Positions 44,131-53,220 are shown, numbered from the stretch's first letter. The stretch is DNA of 64,000 nt from an uncultured Bacillota bacterium (GCA_937919165.1 CALFPO010000024.1:1-64000); one strand, 5' to 3'. Made by a program: numbers and translations. The notes: generated by a model from the sequence alone, not told the origin.

Positions 44131-45558
44131 CTATAGGTCGTAATAGGCTTCAAACTCTGCCGGATGCGGAATCTTCTTGATTCTGTCGTTTTCAGCTTTG
44201 ATGGTCTTTATCCAATTCTTGATCAGCTCTTCAGGGAAGACACCACCCGCAGTTAGATAGTCATGATCATTCTCAAGAGCCTTAAGAGCCTCATCCAGAG
44301 ATTCTGGAAGCTGTTCAAGCTTCGCCTTCTCCTCTTCGCTTAAGGTGTATAGATTGAAATCGAACGGTCCCCAATTGTGATCCTTTGGATCAATCTTGTT
44401 TACGATGCCGTCTAGTCCAGCCATCAGGATAGCTGCATAGGCAAAATATGGGTTGCAGGTTGCGTCAGGATTTCTAAGCTCGAATCTTACCTTGTCTTCG
44501 CTCTTGGCGTAGCTTGGGATTCTGATGACGGCGCTGCGATTTGCGGTCGCATAGCCGATGGTCACTGGAGCCTCAAAGCCTGGCACAAGACGCTTGTAAG
44601 AATTGGTGCTTGGATTGGTGAAGGCACACAATGAACGGATGTGCTTGAGGATACCACCAATGAAATACATCGCATTCTGAGACAGGTTGGAATAGCTGCC
44701 CTTCTTATAGAAGATGTTCTTGCCGTTCTTCTTCAGCAGCATGTGCACATGCATGCCATTTCCCGCTTCACCATATACAGGCTTAGGCATCAAGGTAGCA
44801 GTCATGCCGTTTTCGGCAGCGGTGTTTCTGATGACATATTTGGCGATCATCGTATCGTCCGCAAGCTTTCTCATATCCTCAAGTTCAACCTCTATTTCAA
44901 GCTGACCGCTTCCGCCAACTTCATGATGATGATACTTGATGTTCAATCCAAAGTCCTTCATGATCTGGCACATCTCGTTGCGCAGATTGAAAGTCAGATC
45001 CATTGGCCTGTCAATATGGTAGCCGCCCTTGGCGGGAGTGTGGTAGCCATTTGAATATTCATCGTTGGATGACCATTGCGATTCTTCATCATAGATTCTG
45101 AAAGATACATCATCAGGCTTGATGCTGTAGGACATATTGTTGAAGACATGGAACTCGAATTCAGGACCAATGATCATCTCATCGGCAATCTTGAGCTTCT
45201 TCATGTATTCAATAGCTGAATTGGTGATGTTTCTTGGATACTGGGCAAAAGGAACATTGTCCGGCTGCTTGATGCAGTAGACGTTGGCCATCATGGTGAT
45301 GGTCTTTGCCTGGGCATATGGATCAAGCACTGCCGTTGAAAGGTCAGGTATGAACACCATGTCTGAATTCTCCACGAAAGCATAACCGTAGTTTGACGCA
45401 TCAAAGCCGATGCCGTCCTTCATGGTTGTCTCCGTCAGCCTTTCTGACGGAATGGCCAGATGTCTGAATCTGCCTTTGAGATCCACAAGCTTGAAATCGA
45501 CAAACTTGACATCATTGTCCTTGATGAATTTCTTTATCTCTTTTATATCCTTGAACAT
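44131..45558 (-). CDS. glnA: Glutamine synthetase, type I
   Basis: 475 residues. GPEFEFHVF, YHHHEVGGSGQLEIE, KPVYGEAGNGMHVHML, the ATP-loop NPSTNSYKRLVPGFEAP and RSAVIRIPSY are all GSI motifs. NLYTLSEEE near 400 resembles the NLYDLP segment that holds the adenylylated Tyr in the beta type, and the insert around residue 165 also suggests GSI-beta. It makes Gln from Glu, ammonia and ATP. AGGAGG precedes the ATG. No GlnR box was recognised, so its regulation is unknown. Confidence 0.93.
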   Translation of the reverse strand: MFKDIKEIKKFIKDNDVKFVDFKLVDLKGRFRHLAIPSERLTETTMKDGIGFDASNYGYAFVENSDMVFIPDLSTAVLDPYAQAKTITMMANVYCIKQPDNVPFAQYPRNITNSAIEYMKKLKIADEMIIGPEFEFHVFNNMSYSIKPDDVSFRIYDEESQWSSNDEYSNGYHTPAKGGYHIDRPMDLTFNLRNEMCQIMKDFGLNIKYHHHEVGGSGQLEIEVELEDMRKLADDTMIAKYVIRNTAAENGMTATLMPKPVYGEAGNGMHVHMLLKKNGKNIFYKKGSYSNLSQNAMYFIGGILKHIRSLCAFTNPSTNSYKRLVPGFEAPVTIGYATANRSAVIRIPSYAKSEDKVRFELRNPDATCNPYFAYAAILMAGLDGIVNKIDPKDHNWGPFDFNLYTLSEEEKAKLEQLPESLDEALKALENDHDYLTAGGVFPEELIKNWIKTIKAENDRIKKIPHPAEFEAYYDL

Positions 45559-45590
45559 GGTTGTTCCTCCTGAAATCTTGTATTAATTAT

Positions 45591-45618
45591 ATGACAACAA
45601 AGCCAGTCATAATATAAT
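45591..45618 (+). promoter_or_regulatory. Promoter of the PfkB kinase gene, leaderless type
   Basis: ATGACA (45591-45596), a 16-base spacer and TATAAT (45613-45618). Only 6 bases separate TATAAT from the ATG at 45625 and there is no Shine-Dalgarno, so transcription probably starts at the A of the start codon. Confidence 0.65.
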
Positions 45619-45624
45619 TACTGT

Positions 45625-46554
45625 ATGGAAAACAATTATTTTCTGCCAATATTGGGCAGTAGCGTAGACACATTTCTGGAAGCATCATCATATCCCTGCG
45701 AGGGCGATTTCACTCATGCGAAATACCTCGGCAACAGTGCTGGCGGATGTCCGTTCAATGTTGGAGCTGTTGTCGCTTCAAAAGGCGTCAAGGTCAAGGC
45801 CATCGACATGCTAGGAAAGGATGACGACACTACCCCATTCCTGCTTAACGAGATGAAGCGTCTCAACATGGACAGCGAATTCGTTGAGATCAGGGAGAAT
45901 GTCGTCAATGGCAAGGTATTCATCGTCAATACCGGCGACAACAGAACAATGTTTGTGGTAGACCCTGTAAGACCTCCATATGACATGAACCAGAACATCC
46001 AGGATCTTCTCGACAATGCGACATATATCTATTCCTTGATGCATATGATAAACAGATCGTTCTCAACGATTGAACCATTGCTAGAAGCCAAGAAGAAAGG
46101 TGCCAAGGTTGTTCTTGATGGCTCCAGCAAGTATGACGATCCATCGCGCGTCAAGATCCTCTATTCTCTGGCTGATGGCATGTTCATAAACGAGAACGAC
46201 TTCGAAAGACTGAAGGAGAATTCTGATGGCGATCCTAGAGACATCATCTTCGCCAATGGCGGAGAGTTCATCTGTCTGACCAAAGGCTCCAAGGGCGCAA
46301 CTCTTTATCTCAAGGATAGAGAGATATATGAGCCAGCCATGAAAGGCGTAAAGGTTCTTGATTCTACGGGAGCCGGCGACAGCTTTGCGGGCGGATTCAT
46401 TTCCGGCATCATGATGGGCTATGGATATGAGAAGGCTCTGAGGTTTGCGACTGCTAATGGCGCATATGCCTGCACCAACTTCGGAGGGCTTGGCGGAGTA
46501 TCATCTATCGATACGCTAATAGATTTCGCAAAGGAGCACGACTATGAAATATAA
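45625..46554 (+). CDS. PfkB-family carbohydrate kinase
   Basis: 309 residues. GGCPFNVGAVVASKG near the N-terminus and DSTGAGDSFAGGFISG (catalytic Asp, anion hole) near 250 are the two PfkB signatures. It phosphorylates a sugar, a sugar phosphate or a nucleoside; the substrate is not indicated. It overlaps the SIS gene by 11 bp, so a sugar-phosphate pathway with an isomerase or deglycase step is likely. A leaderless promoter is seen. Confidence 0.85.
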   Translation: MENNYFLPILGSSVDTFLEASSYPCEGDFTHAKYLGNSAGGCPFNVGAVVASKGVKVKAIDMLGKDDDTTPFLLNEMKRLNMDSEFVEIRENVVNGKVFIVNTGDNRTMFVVDPVRPPYDMNQNIQDLLDNATYIYSLMHMINRSFSTIEPLLEAKKKGAKVVLDGSSKYDDPSRVKILYSLADGMFINENDFERLKENSDGDPRDIIFANGGEFICLTKGSKGATLYLKDREIYEPAMKGVKVLDSTGAGDSFAGGFISGIMMGYGYEKALRFATANGAYACTNFGGLGGVSSIDTLIDFAKEHDYEI

Positions 46555-47458
46555 CACAATGGAAGAATGCTTCGGCAATCTCAACGAAAACATCTTCTAC
46601 AGCATCGAAAACACCGATCTTGATGAATTCTTTGCAACGCTCGATAAGATCGATGGTCCTACCATCGTCACCGGCGTCGGCGGATCAAGCGTTGTTGCAA
46701 CCTTCCTTGCCAAGATATTGAGAGAGAAGAAGCACATCATCGCCACCTTCATGAGCCCAAGAGACCTTGAATACATGGATTTAGGCAGCTATCAGAATGT
46801 CGTATCCTGCTCATATTCAGGAGGAAATGTCGGCGTTACCGCTTCCTTCAACAACAATCTCAACCATTATCTGCTTACTGGCCATCCAAAAGACTTTGCG
46901 GAAAACATCGTATACAACATGAAGGAAGAGATGTCCTATGTATCCATATCGGCTACCATGGTTCCGCTGTCATTGCTTTTCCTGTATTACACGGACAATA
47001 ATCTCGATCTTCTTAAAGAGATTCTAGATAGCGATATCGATACCCCATCCAAGAAAGACATCTATGAGGTCATCTATGGCTATGAAAGCCAGACAGCTGC
47101 CACAATGCTGGATTCGTGCTTCATCGAATCAGGCATGGCTGCCTGCGCTCTCCATGACAAATACAACTATTGCCACGGACGCATCAACCTTTCCAGAAAG
47201 AAGATGTCTGGCGTCATCTACTTCAGAAGCAACAATGAGCTTGATGAAGTCATCACCGACACTATCCCTAAGCTCTACGATGAGATAACGACCATCGACT
47301 GCAGATATGACGATACAGTCATCAACGACTTCTATCTGACGCTTGTTTCTCTCAAGTTCATCCACGCCGTAGCCCTAAACAATGGCGTCGATGTATCCGA
47401 CATGAAGGAACTGCTCATAAATGATGTCTTCTACCTGTTTAAAGGAAAGATGAAGTAG
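46544..47458 (+). CDS. SIS-domain sugar-phosphate protein
   Basis: 304 residues. VTGVGGSSVVATFLAKIL near 42 and SCSYSGGNVGVTASF near 89 are the phosphosugar-binding loops of an SIS domain. A second SIS-like half follows (ESGMAACALHDKYNYCHGR), as in two-SIS enzymes of the GlmS/FrlB/AgaS group. It would isomerise or split a phosphorylated sugar. Coupled by 11-bp overlap to the PfkB kinase, so kinase product and SIS substrate may be the same. The exact reaction is unknown. Confidence 0.75.
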   Translation: MKYNTMEECFGNLNENIFYSIENTDLDEFFATLDKIDGPTIVTGVGGSSVVATFLAKILREKKHIIATFMSPRDLEYMDLGSYQNVVSCSYSGGNVGVTASFNNNLNHYLLTGHPKDFAENIVYNMKEEMSYVSISATMVPLSLLFLYYTDNNLDLLKEILDSDIDTPSKKDIYEVIYGYESQTAATMLDSCFIESGMAACALHDKYNYCHGRINLSRKKMSGVIYFRSNNELDEVITDTIPKLYDEITTIDCRYDDTVINDFYLTLVSLKFIHAVALNNGVDVSDMKELLINDVFYLFKGKMK

Positions 47459-47485
47459 TCCAACCTTCCATCGTTGCATCATCCT

Positions 47486-47507
47486 AAACACCTTCGGGTG
47501 TTTTTTT
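47486..47507 (+). terminator. Terminator of the PfkB-SIS operon
   Basis: AAACACC / GGTGTTT with a TTCG tetraloop and seven T. It ends just before the chrA promoter. Confidence 0.93.
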
Positions 47508-47508
47508 A

Positions 47509-47514
47509 TATAAT
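47509..47514 (+). promoter_or_regulatory. -10 element of the chromate transporter genes
   Basis: TATAAT followed by GTCTTT and the ATG at 47521. There is no Shine-Dalgarno, as for the PfkB gene, so a leaderless message is likely. The -35 would lie in the preceding terminator and is not recognisable. Confidence 0.5.
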
Positions 47515-47520
47515 GTCTTT

Positions 47521-48084
47521 ATGGATAATCTAAAAAGATGTTGGGAACTATTCTATTCCACCTTTGCGATAAGTGCTACTACTTCAGGCGGATGGACCAT
47601 CGTTTCCATCATGAAAACCAGATTTGTCGAAAAGAACCATTGGCTCGAAGAAGATGAGATGATGGATCTTCTTTCGATTGCGCAGTCGACACCAGGTCCG
47701 GTAGCAATCAATGCCTCTGTGCTGGTCGGCTATCGTGTGGCTGGTCTTCTGGGCGCCATCGTTACGCTTTTAGGTACCGTACTTCCGCCGCTTATCATCA
47801 TGTCTATCGTTGCCATAACCTATCAGTACATCGCCGACAACAAGCTTATCCGCAACATCATGCGCGGCATGCAGGCAGGTTCGGCTGCCCTGCTTGCATC
47901 AGTAACCATTGACTTATTTATAGGACTCAAGAAGCAGCACAGCATCATCAGCTATCTGATGGCTCTGTTTGCCTTTATTGTCATCAGATTCACCAACATC
48001 AATGTCTTCATCGTCGCTATTGTCTGTGCCTTAGCCGGTATCGCCAAGATCTATCTGCTCAAGAAGGAGGCAGAAGCAAAATGA
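47521..48084 (+). CDS. chrA: Chromate transporter family protein, short form, subunit 1
   Basis: 187 residues, five to six spans. GGWTIVSIMKTRFVEKNHWL, then STPGPVAINASVLVGYRVAG are ChrA signatures. It is half the size of the long ChrA; the second half is the next gene (48081), overlapping by 4 bp, so the pair should work as a heterodimer. The family exports chromate, but many such pairs in anaerobes have unknown anionic substrates. Confidence 0.88.
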   Translation: MDNLKRCWELFYSTFAISATTSGGWTIVSIMKTRFVEKNHWLEEDEMMDLLSIAQSTPGPVAINASVLVGYRVAGLLGAIVTLLGTVLPPLIIMSIVAITYQYIADNKLIRNIMRGMQAGSAALLASVTIDLFIGLKKQHSIISYLMALFAFIVIRFTNINVFIVAIVCALAGIAKIYLLKKEAEAK

Positions 48085-48647
48085 AGATATTGCTAGAGAT
48101 ATTGTTTACCTTCATGCAGATAGGACTATTGAGCTTCGGCGGTGGCTATGCCTCGATCGGTCTGGTCGAAAGACAAGTCGTAGAAGTCAAGCATTGGATG
48201 ACCTATGCCGAATTCGCTGATGTCATCACCATCGATGAACTCACTCCTGGTCCTATCGCCATCAATATCGCAACCTTCGTCGGAACCAAGGTTGCTGGTG
48301 TGCCTGGCGCCATTATTGCGACCTTCGGAAATATCCTTCCATCATTCATCATTGCGATGATCATGGTGAAGCTCTATGCCCGCTACAAGAATATGAAAGG
48401 GGTCGAAGGAGCACTCAATGGCCTGAAGAGTATGGTTGTAGCCATGATCAGCTCCACAACGATCTCATTGATCATGACCGCTCTTTTCCATGGCTTAGGA
48501 ATCAGTATAGAGAATTTTGATTATGTTGCCATTATATTGTTTGCTGTAGCGCTATTCATGTTACGCAAATACAAAACAAGCCCAATCATCATCATGTTGG
48601 GCTGTGGTCTTGCTGGATTGATAATCTATCCGATTATAGGTTTGTAG
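48081..48647 (+). CDS. chrA: Chromate transporter family protein, short form, subunit 2
   Basis: 188 residues with five to six spans. FGGGYASIGLVERQVVEVKHW and ELTPGPIAINIATFVGTKVAG are the conserved motifs. Partner of subunit 1, with 4-bp coupling. The convergent GNAT gene overlaps its last 14 bases. Confidence 0.88.
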   Translation: MKILLEILFTFMQIGLLSFGGGYASIGLVERQVVEVKHWMTYAEFADVITIDELTPGPIAINIATFVGTKVAGVPGAIIATFGNILPSFIIAMIMVKLYARYKNMKGVEGALNGLKSMVVAMISSTTISLIMTALFHGLGISIENFDYVAIILFAVALFMLRKYKTSPIIIMLGCGLAGLIIYPIIGL

Positions 48648-49119
48648 AGTATTCGTAGGCATTGCGCTTATCGCCGTTTTCAAGCGTAATGATGCCACAT
48701 AGCTTGAAGCCATTCTTGATAAGGCATCTATTCATGGAGATATTCCCCTCATGCGTATCGATACGGATGTGCGGATATCTCTTTTTTAGTTCATCGAACA
48801 GGATTGTTCCGTATCCCTTGTTGAAGTCTCTGGTGACGCTTCTGTGGATTACGGCATAAGGGCTGTCGTCAAGCCAGGCACCATCGATGATGTCGTAGCA
48901 CTTGTCATGGCCTTCCTTCATGAAATAGGCAATTATGTAGCCATCATCCATAAGCAGAAAGCCTCTTTCCTTGGCAACATCCTCCAAGACAGTATCCCTG
49001 TTTGGATAGCCATCCTGCCACTGGTCGATGCCATATTCGGCAATGTGTCTTCTGCCCTTTTCAATCATCTCAATGATGATATCTATATCTTCATTCTGTG
49101 CATTTCTGATCGTATACAT
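48634..49119 (-). CDS. GNAT-family N-acetyltransferase
   Basis: 161 residues from the ATG at 49119. A longer frame reaches 49386, but its first 89 residues look unnatural and overlap the SDR gene on the other strand. The GNAT core shows MYTIRNAQNEDIDIII, SVTRDFNKGYGTILFDELKK (acetyl-CoA loop) and EGNISMNRCLIKNGF, and the protein ends shortly after that. Substrate unknown. TATAAT lies 6 bases upstream of the ATG, with no Shine-Dalgarno: another leaderless-type start. Confidence 0.82.
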   Translation of the reverse strand: MYTIRNAQNEDIDIIIEMIEKGRRHIAEYGIDQWQDGYPNRDTVLEDVAKERGFLLMDDGYIIAYFMKEGHDKCYDIIDGAWLDDSPYAVIHRSVTRDFNKGYGTILFDELKKRYPHIRIDTHEGNISMNRCLIKNGFKLCGIITLENGDKRNAYEYSTNL

Positions 49120-49125
49120 ATCATC

Positions 49126-49131
49126 ATTATA
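49126..49131 (-). promoter_or_regulatory. -10 element of the GNAT gene
   Basis: TATAAT on the minus strand, six bases before the ATG. Confidence 0.45.
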
Positions 49132-49188
49132 ATTCAGATTCAGCCCTTGGAAAATATGATAGAATTTGAATAATAAGAGGATTAAACA

Positions 49189-49962
49189 ATGGAGAACTAT
49201 ACCGATCTTTCCCATAAGACAGTGCTTATTACTGGTGGGGGAAGCGGTGCCGGAAAAGAGATAGTCAAGGAATTTGCCAAGACCGGAGCCCGCATCGCCT
49301 TTACCTACAATTCTTCTGACGAAAGCGCAAAGAAACTCATCGCCGAACTTGATGGAACAGACGTCAAAGCCTACCGTTTCAATCAAGCCAATGTTGATGA
49401 GGCAAAGGCTTTGCTAGAGAAGGTAAAGGAAGATTTCGGCAGTCTTGATGTCCTGGTAAACAATGCAGGCATCTATCCTGCCAAGCCTGTCAGAGAGATA
49501 GATGAGAGGGATTGGGATGAGATGCTCGACACCAACACCAAAGGCGTCTTCTTCCTGTCAAAAGCTGCGGCAGAAATAATGGAAAAGGGAAACGGCGGCA
49601 GCATCATCAACATCTCTTCGATCAATGCCGACAATCCTGCCATGAATCTTGTGCACTATGGCGTATCCAAGGCGGCTGTCGAGATGGAAACCAAATGCCT
49701 AGCCTATGGCTTTGGACCTAAGGTAAGAGTAAACTGCGTAGCTCCTGGACTTATCTGGAAAGAAGGCCAGGAACAGTTCATTCCTGGCTGGAGAGAAAGC
49801 TACAGCGAACGCTCGGCCCTTAAACGTCTGGTATATGCTTCAGAGATCGGCAAGGCCTGCATCTTCTTCGCCAGCGATCTCTCATCAGCCGTTACCGGGC
49901 AGATATTGACCGTCGATTGCGGTGTCATGCTGGCTCCATGTTTCGACAATAGCCTGAAATGA
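49189..49962 (+). CDS. SDR-family oxidoreductase
   Basis: 257 residues. NAD(P) loop TGGGSGAGKEIV, NNAG at 91-94 and catalytic Ser, Tyr, Lys in INISSIN...YGVSKAAVE. The C-terminus reads FFASDLSSAVTGQILTVDCG, as in FabG-like classical SDRs. It oxidises or reduces a hydroxyl or keto group; substrate unknown. GAGG precedes the ATG. It overlaps the cupin gene by 4 bp. Confidence 0.87.
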   Translation: MENYTDLSHKTVLITGGGSGAGKEIVKEFAKTGARIAFTYNSSDESAKKLIAELDGTDVKAYRFNQANVDEAKALLEKVKEDFGSLDVLVNNAGIYPAKPVREIDERDWDEMLDTNTKGVFFLSKAAAEIMEKGNGGSIINISSINADNPAMNLVHYGVSKAAVEMETKCLAYGFGPKVRVNCVAPGLIWKEGQEQFIPGWRESYSERSALKRLVYASEIGKACIFFASDLSSAVTGQILTVDCGVMLAPCFDNSLK

Positions 49963-50447
49963 AGAAAGAAGAAATTATAGAAAAGCTTGGCCTTACGCCT
50001 CTAGTGGGCGAAGGCGGATTCGCAAAAGAGATGTACCGCTCTAATAAGCGTCTTGAAGGACGCAGTGCCTGCGGAACGATATACTACATGCTCACAAACA
50101 GATCATGTTCGACCATGCATAAACTTAATGATGACGAGACATGGTACTACCATGGTGGGCAGCCATTGAAGATGCTGCTGATCTATGAAGACCACAGCGA
50201 AATCAAGAAGCTCGGCATGGATCTGCCAAATGGCGAAAGACCACAGATAACTATAGAAGCAGGCGTATGGCAAGGATGCATCATGGACAGAGATGGCGAA
50301 TACACGCTGGTATCGACCTCCATGGCTCCAGCATATGATCCTGATGGATTCGTCAGCGGAAGCTATGAGCAGCTGCTTCCCTTGCTAAGCAACGAAGAGC
50401 ACATCGATCTGCTCTCAAAACTGACCGATGAACCTAGATATGAATAG
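49959..50447 (+). CDS. Cupin, DUF985 family
   Basis: 162 residues. LGLTPLVGEGGFAKEMYRS, TIYYMLTNRSCSTMHKL, DETWYYHGG and VWQGCIMD are the DUF985 cupin motifs; the His pair sits in the beta barrel. The function is unproven; related cupins bind sugars or act as isomerases. It is the middle gene of the SDR-cupin-ABC operon. Confidence 0.85.
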   Translation: MKKEEIIEKLGLTPLVGEGGFAKEMYRSNKRLEGRSACGTIYYMLTNRSCSTMHKLNDDETWYYHGGQPLKMLLIYEDHSEIKKLGMDLPNGERPQITIEAGVWQGCIMDRDGEYTLVSTSMAPAYDPDGFVSGSYEQLLPLLSNEEHIDLLSKLTDEPRYE

Positions 50448-50460
50448 GAGGATATAGATT

Positions 50461-52326
50461 ATGTCAAGAATGCGTGGAGGAATGGGACCAAGAGGTTTCC
50501 TGACCGAAGAGGAGAAACAGAACCCTCCAAAGATAACCAAGGAGCTTATCATCAGAATACTTAAGTATCTCGCTCCTTACTGGCTACAGCTTCTTATCGT
50601 CTTAGCAATCATCATACTGTCATCAGTATTAGGCTTGCTTCCATCACTGATCACCGCCAAGATCATTGATACCGCCATCCTAGGCAAGGATTTCGAGCTT
50701 TTGGTCAAGCTATGTCTGGCTGCCATCGCAACATTGACTGCCTCGCAGGTTGTCGGCGTATTTGAATCATACATCAACAGCTGGGTATCTGAACGCATCG
50801 TCTATGACATGAAGAACCAGATGTTCCAGCATCTCCAATCGATGCCGCATTCCTTCTTCACATCTGAGAAGCAGGGTGACATCATCACCAGAATGAATTC
50901 CGATATCTCTGGCGTATCAAGAGTCATAAGCTCGACGCTCACCAATATCGTGTCGAATGTCTGTACCGTCATCACAACCGTCATCGCACTGTTTGAGATA
51001 GATGCTAAGCTTTCACTCATTGGCATACTGGTAATCCCGCTTCTTGTATTGCCTACAAAGTCTGCGGGCAAGAACAGATGGCAGCTCTTGTCTGAATCAC
51101 AGGCCAAGGCTGATGAACTGAACGATGTAATCAATGAATCATTATCTGTATCTGGCTCATTGCTGATAAAGCTCTTTACCCAAGAAGCAAACATCAACAA
51201 CAAGTTCGATAGGCTCAACAAGGAAGTCTCTCAGCTCTCGCTGAAAGAAACCAGAGCCGGTAGCTGGTTTAGAGTCGTAATGGGCATCTTCACCAATCTT
51301 GGACCTCTATTGATCTATCTGGCAGGCGGCTATCTGATAATCAAGATGGGCAACACCGCACTTACTGTCGGTACCATCACCGCAACCGTAAACATGATCA
51401 ACAGGCTATACAGACCAGTTGAATCACTGCTCAACGTATCTGTCGATCTCACGAGATCGATGGCTCTGTTCGAAAGAATCTTCAGTTATCTTGATATGGA
51501 TCCTGAAGTCAAAAACAAGAGACATCCTATCAAGCCGCCATTCACTTGGGCTACCGATATCTCATATGAAAATGTCGAGTTCTATTACTCGCCAGATGTT
51601 CCGCTTATCAAGGATCTTACCTTCAAGGTTCCTACCGGCAAGATGTATGCCATAGTCGGTCCATCCGGATCAGGAAAGTCTACTGTCGTGAATCTGCTGC
51701 CTAGACTCTATGATGTCAAAGGCGGTGCCGTTAAGATCAACGGCTGCAACGTCAAGGATATGGATCTGACCTATCTAAGAGAGAACATCGGTATGGTTAC
51801 CCAGGAAGCCTATATGTTCAATGGCACAATCAAAGATAACCTGCTGTTTGCGAAAGCTGATGCAACACAGGAAGAGATCGAAGAAGCCTGCAAAGTCGCA
51901 AACATCCATGACTTCATCGTATCTCAGCCCGAGGGCTACAACACTCCTGTAGGAAACCGCGGACTCAAGCTGTCAGGCGGCGAAAAGCAGCGATTATCTA
52001 TTGCCAGGGTAATTCTGAAAGACCCTAAGATCCTGATTCTCGATGAGGCAACATCGGCACTTGACTCGATATCAGAAAGCTCAATCCAGAACGCACTCGA
52101 TATCCTGATGAAGAATCGTACTTCCATCGTCATAGCTCACCGATTATCGACCATTCTCCAGGCTGATAAGATTCTGGTAATCTCTGATGGACGTATCGTC
52201 GAAGAAGGCGAACACGAAGAACTGCTGAAGATGGATGGTGTATACAAGCAGCTATATGAAACGCAGTTCAGAAAAGTCATCGAAATGGAAGGCGACAAAA
52301 AGGATGATGACGAAGACAAAGATTAG
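50461..52326 (+). CDS. ABC transporter, MdlB/MsbA-type exporter half (TMD-NBD)
   Basis: 621 residues: six spans in the first 330 residues, then an ATPase with GPSGSGKST, Q-loop VTQEAY, signature LSGGEKQR, Walker B ILILDEATSALD and AHRLS (H-loop). The type is an exporter that works as a dimer; no partner half gene is adjacent, so it may be a homodimer. A Met- and Gly-rich N-terminus (MSRMRGGMGPRGF) is typical of this Firmicute group. Substrate unknown. Confidence 0.9.
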   Translation: MSRMRGGMGPRGFLTEEEKQNPPKITKELIIRILKYLAPYWLQLLIVLAIIILSSVLGLLPSLITAKIIDTAILGKDFELLVKLCLAAIATLTASQVVGVFESYINSWVSERIVYDMKNQMFQHLQSMPHSFFTSEKQGDIITRMNSDISGVSRVISSTLTNIVSNVCTVITTVIALFEIDAKLSLIGILVIPLLVLPTKSAGKNRWQLLSESQAKADELNDVINESLSVSGSLLIKLFTQEANINNKFDRLNKEVSQLSLKETRAGSWFRVVMGIFTNLGPLLIYLAGGYLIIKMGNTALTVGTITATVNMINRLYRPVESLLNVSVDLTRSMALFERIFSYLDMDPEVKNKRHPIKPPFTWATDISYENVEFYYSPDVPLIKDLTFKVPTGKMYAIVGPSGSGKSTVVNLLPRLYDVKGGAVKINGCNVKDMDLTYLRENIGMVTQEAYMFNGTIKDNLLFAKADATQEEIEEACKVANIHDFIVSQPEGYNTPVGNRGLKLSGGEKQRLSIARVILKDPKILILDEATSALDSISESSIQNALDILMKNRTSIVIAHRLSTILQADKILVISDGRIVEEGEHEELLKMDGVYKQLYETQFRKVIEMEGDKKDDDEDKD

Positions 52327-52331
52327 TATTC

Positions 52332-52358
52332 AAAACGCATCTAGATGATGCGTTTTTT
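52332..52358 (+). terminator. Terminator of the SDR-cupin-ABC operon
   Basis: Stem AAAACGCATC / GATGCGTTTT with a five-base loop and a T run. Confidence 0.93.
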
Positions 52359-52425
52359 AACCTTAGTTATACCTATATACTCTGCTTCCGTAAGAATTCT
52401 CTTTTATATTAATCTAGGCAGAAAA

Positions 52426-52611
52426 CCATTAAGTCTTCAGCTTAATGGATGAATGCCAAGATAGTTAACCTTGGTTTTCAATATATCTTCTTATAGTTTC
52501 AGGACTTGCTTCGCCTATTGAACAAGCAAAATACCCATCTGACCAAAAAGTATGTTCTTTCCAGAAGTGTTTAGATAAATAAACAGGAAAGTGTTTCCAC
52601 CTTCTGTTAAC
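52426..52611 (-). mobile_element. IS200/IS605-family transposase remnant with end hairpin
   Basis: Minus-strand translation of 52465-52611 gives the last 48 residues of a Y1 transposase TnpA: RWKHFPVYLSKHFWKEHTFW, then GEASPETIRRYIENQG. It includes the YxxxQ motif (YIENQ) that holds the nucleophilic Tyr. The HUH part is missing; the fragment joins directly to the end of the YczE gene. Downstream, CCATTAAG and CTTAATGG (52426-52433 and 52441-52448) make a hairpin with a seven-base loop, as the transposase recognises at the right end. This is a dead remnant. Confidence 0.75.
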
Positions 52612-53200
52612 CAAATATCTTTTTCAATACCTTCCTTAACTGCTCAATTATCACTCCAGCCATCAACAATAGGAGAACCGTTCCGACATTCACGACACCG
52701 CCTAGCAGATATCCGGCTATCAGGAAAGCTGCATCGGTAATCCATTTTACTGTATGGTACTTCTCGACATTGAAGGCCTTCATCAGGCCAAAATTGAGAC
52801 AGTCAAGATTTCCTAATCCCACATGGGCATACTGCTGCAGAGACAGTCCAAGACAGTAGCATAAGATTCCACAGCTCATGAAGATGATTCTTACGATCAG
52901 CGAATCTGTCTCCAATATGAACAGGTTAGCGAAATCGATCATATATGAGCCAAACACCATACCAAACACTGTGGCAAGAGTGACATTCTTCCTGTCCAAC
53001 ACAAAGCCTATAATCACCTCAACTACCGCAACGATAAGGTTGCAGGTACCAACGCTTAATGGAAGATGCTTGCTTAAACCTACCACAAATACCGCCATAG
53101 GATTTCCGCCCAACAGCGATCTGTTGCCGAAGGATATTCCAAATGAGAATATCAGCAGGCCAAATATGAACAGTATGTAGCGAAGCGTCTTTCTTTTCAT
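52607..53200 (-). CDS. YczE/YitT-like membrane protein
   Basis: 197 residues from the ATG at 53200 (a TTG lies just before). Five or six spans; SFGISFGNRSLLGGNPMAVF and LVGLGNLDCLNFGLM-like stretches are those of the YczE group. TATAAT lies 8 bases upstream of the ATG with no Shine-Dalgarno. The stop codon meets the IS200 remnant, so the insertion may have removed the original 3' flank. Function unknown. Confidence 0.75.
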   Translation of the reverse strand: MKRKTLRYILFIFGLLIFSFGISFGNRSLLGGNPMAVFVVGLSKHLPLSVGTCNLIVAVVEVIIGFVLDRKNVTLATVFGMVFGSYMIDFANLFILETDSLIVRIIFMSCGILCYCLGLSLQQYAHVGLGNLDCLNFGLMKAFNVEKYHTVKWITDAAFLIAGYLLGGVVNVGTVLLLLMAGVIIEQLRKVLKKIFG

Positions 53201-53220
53201 CAAATCATATTATATTAGTT

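Noticed and set aside
49120..49386. Extra 89 N-terminal residues of the GNAT frame
   Set aside because: The GNAT fold starts at MYTIRNAQ; the extension overlaps the SDR gene on the other strand and has no family features.
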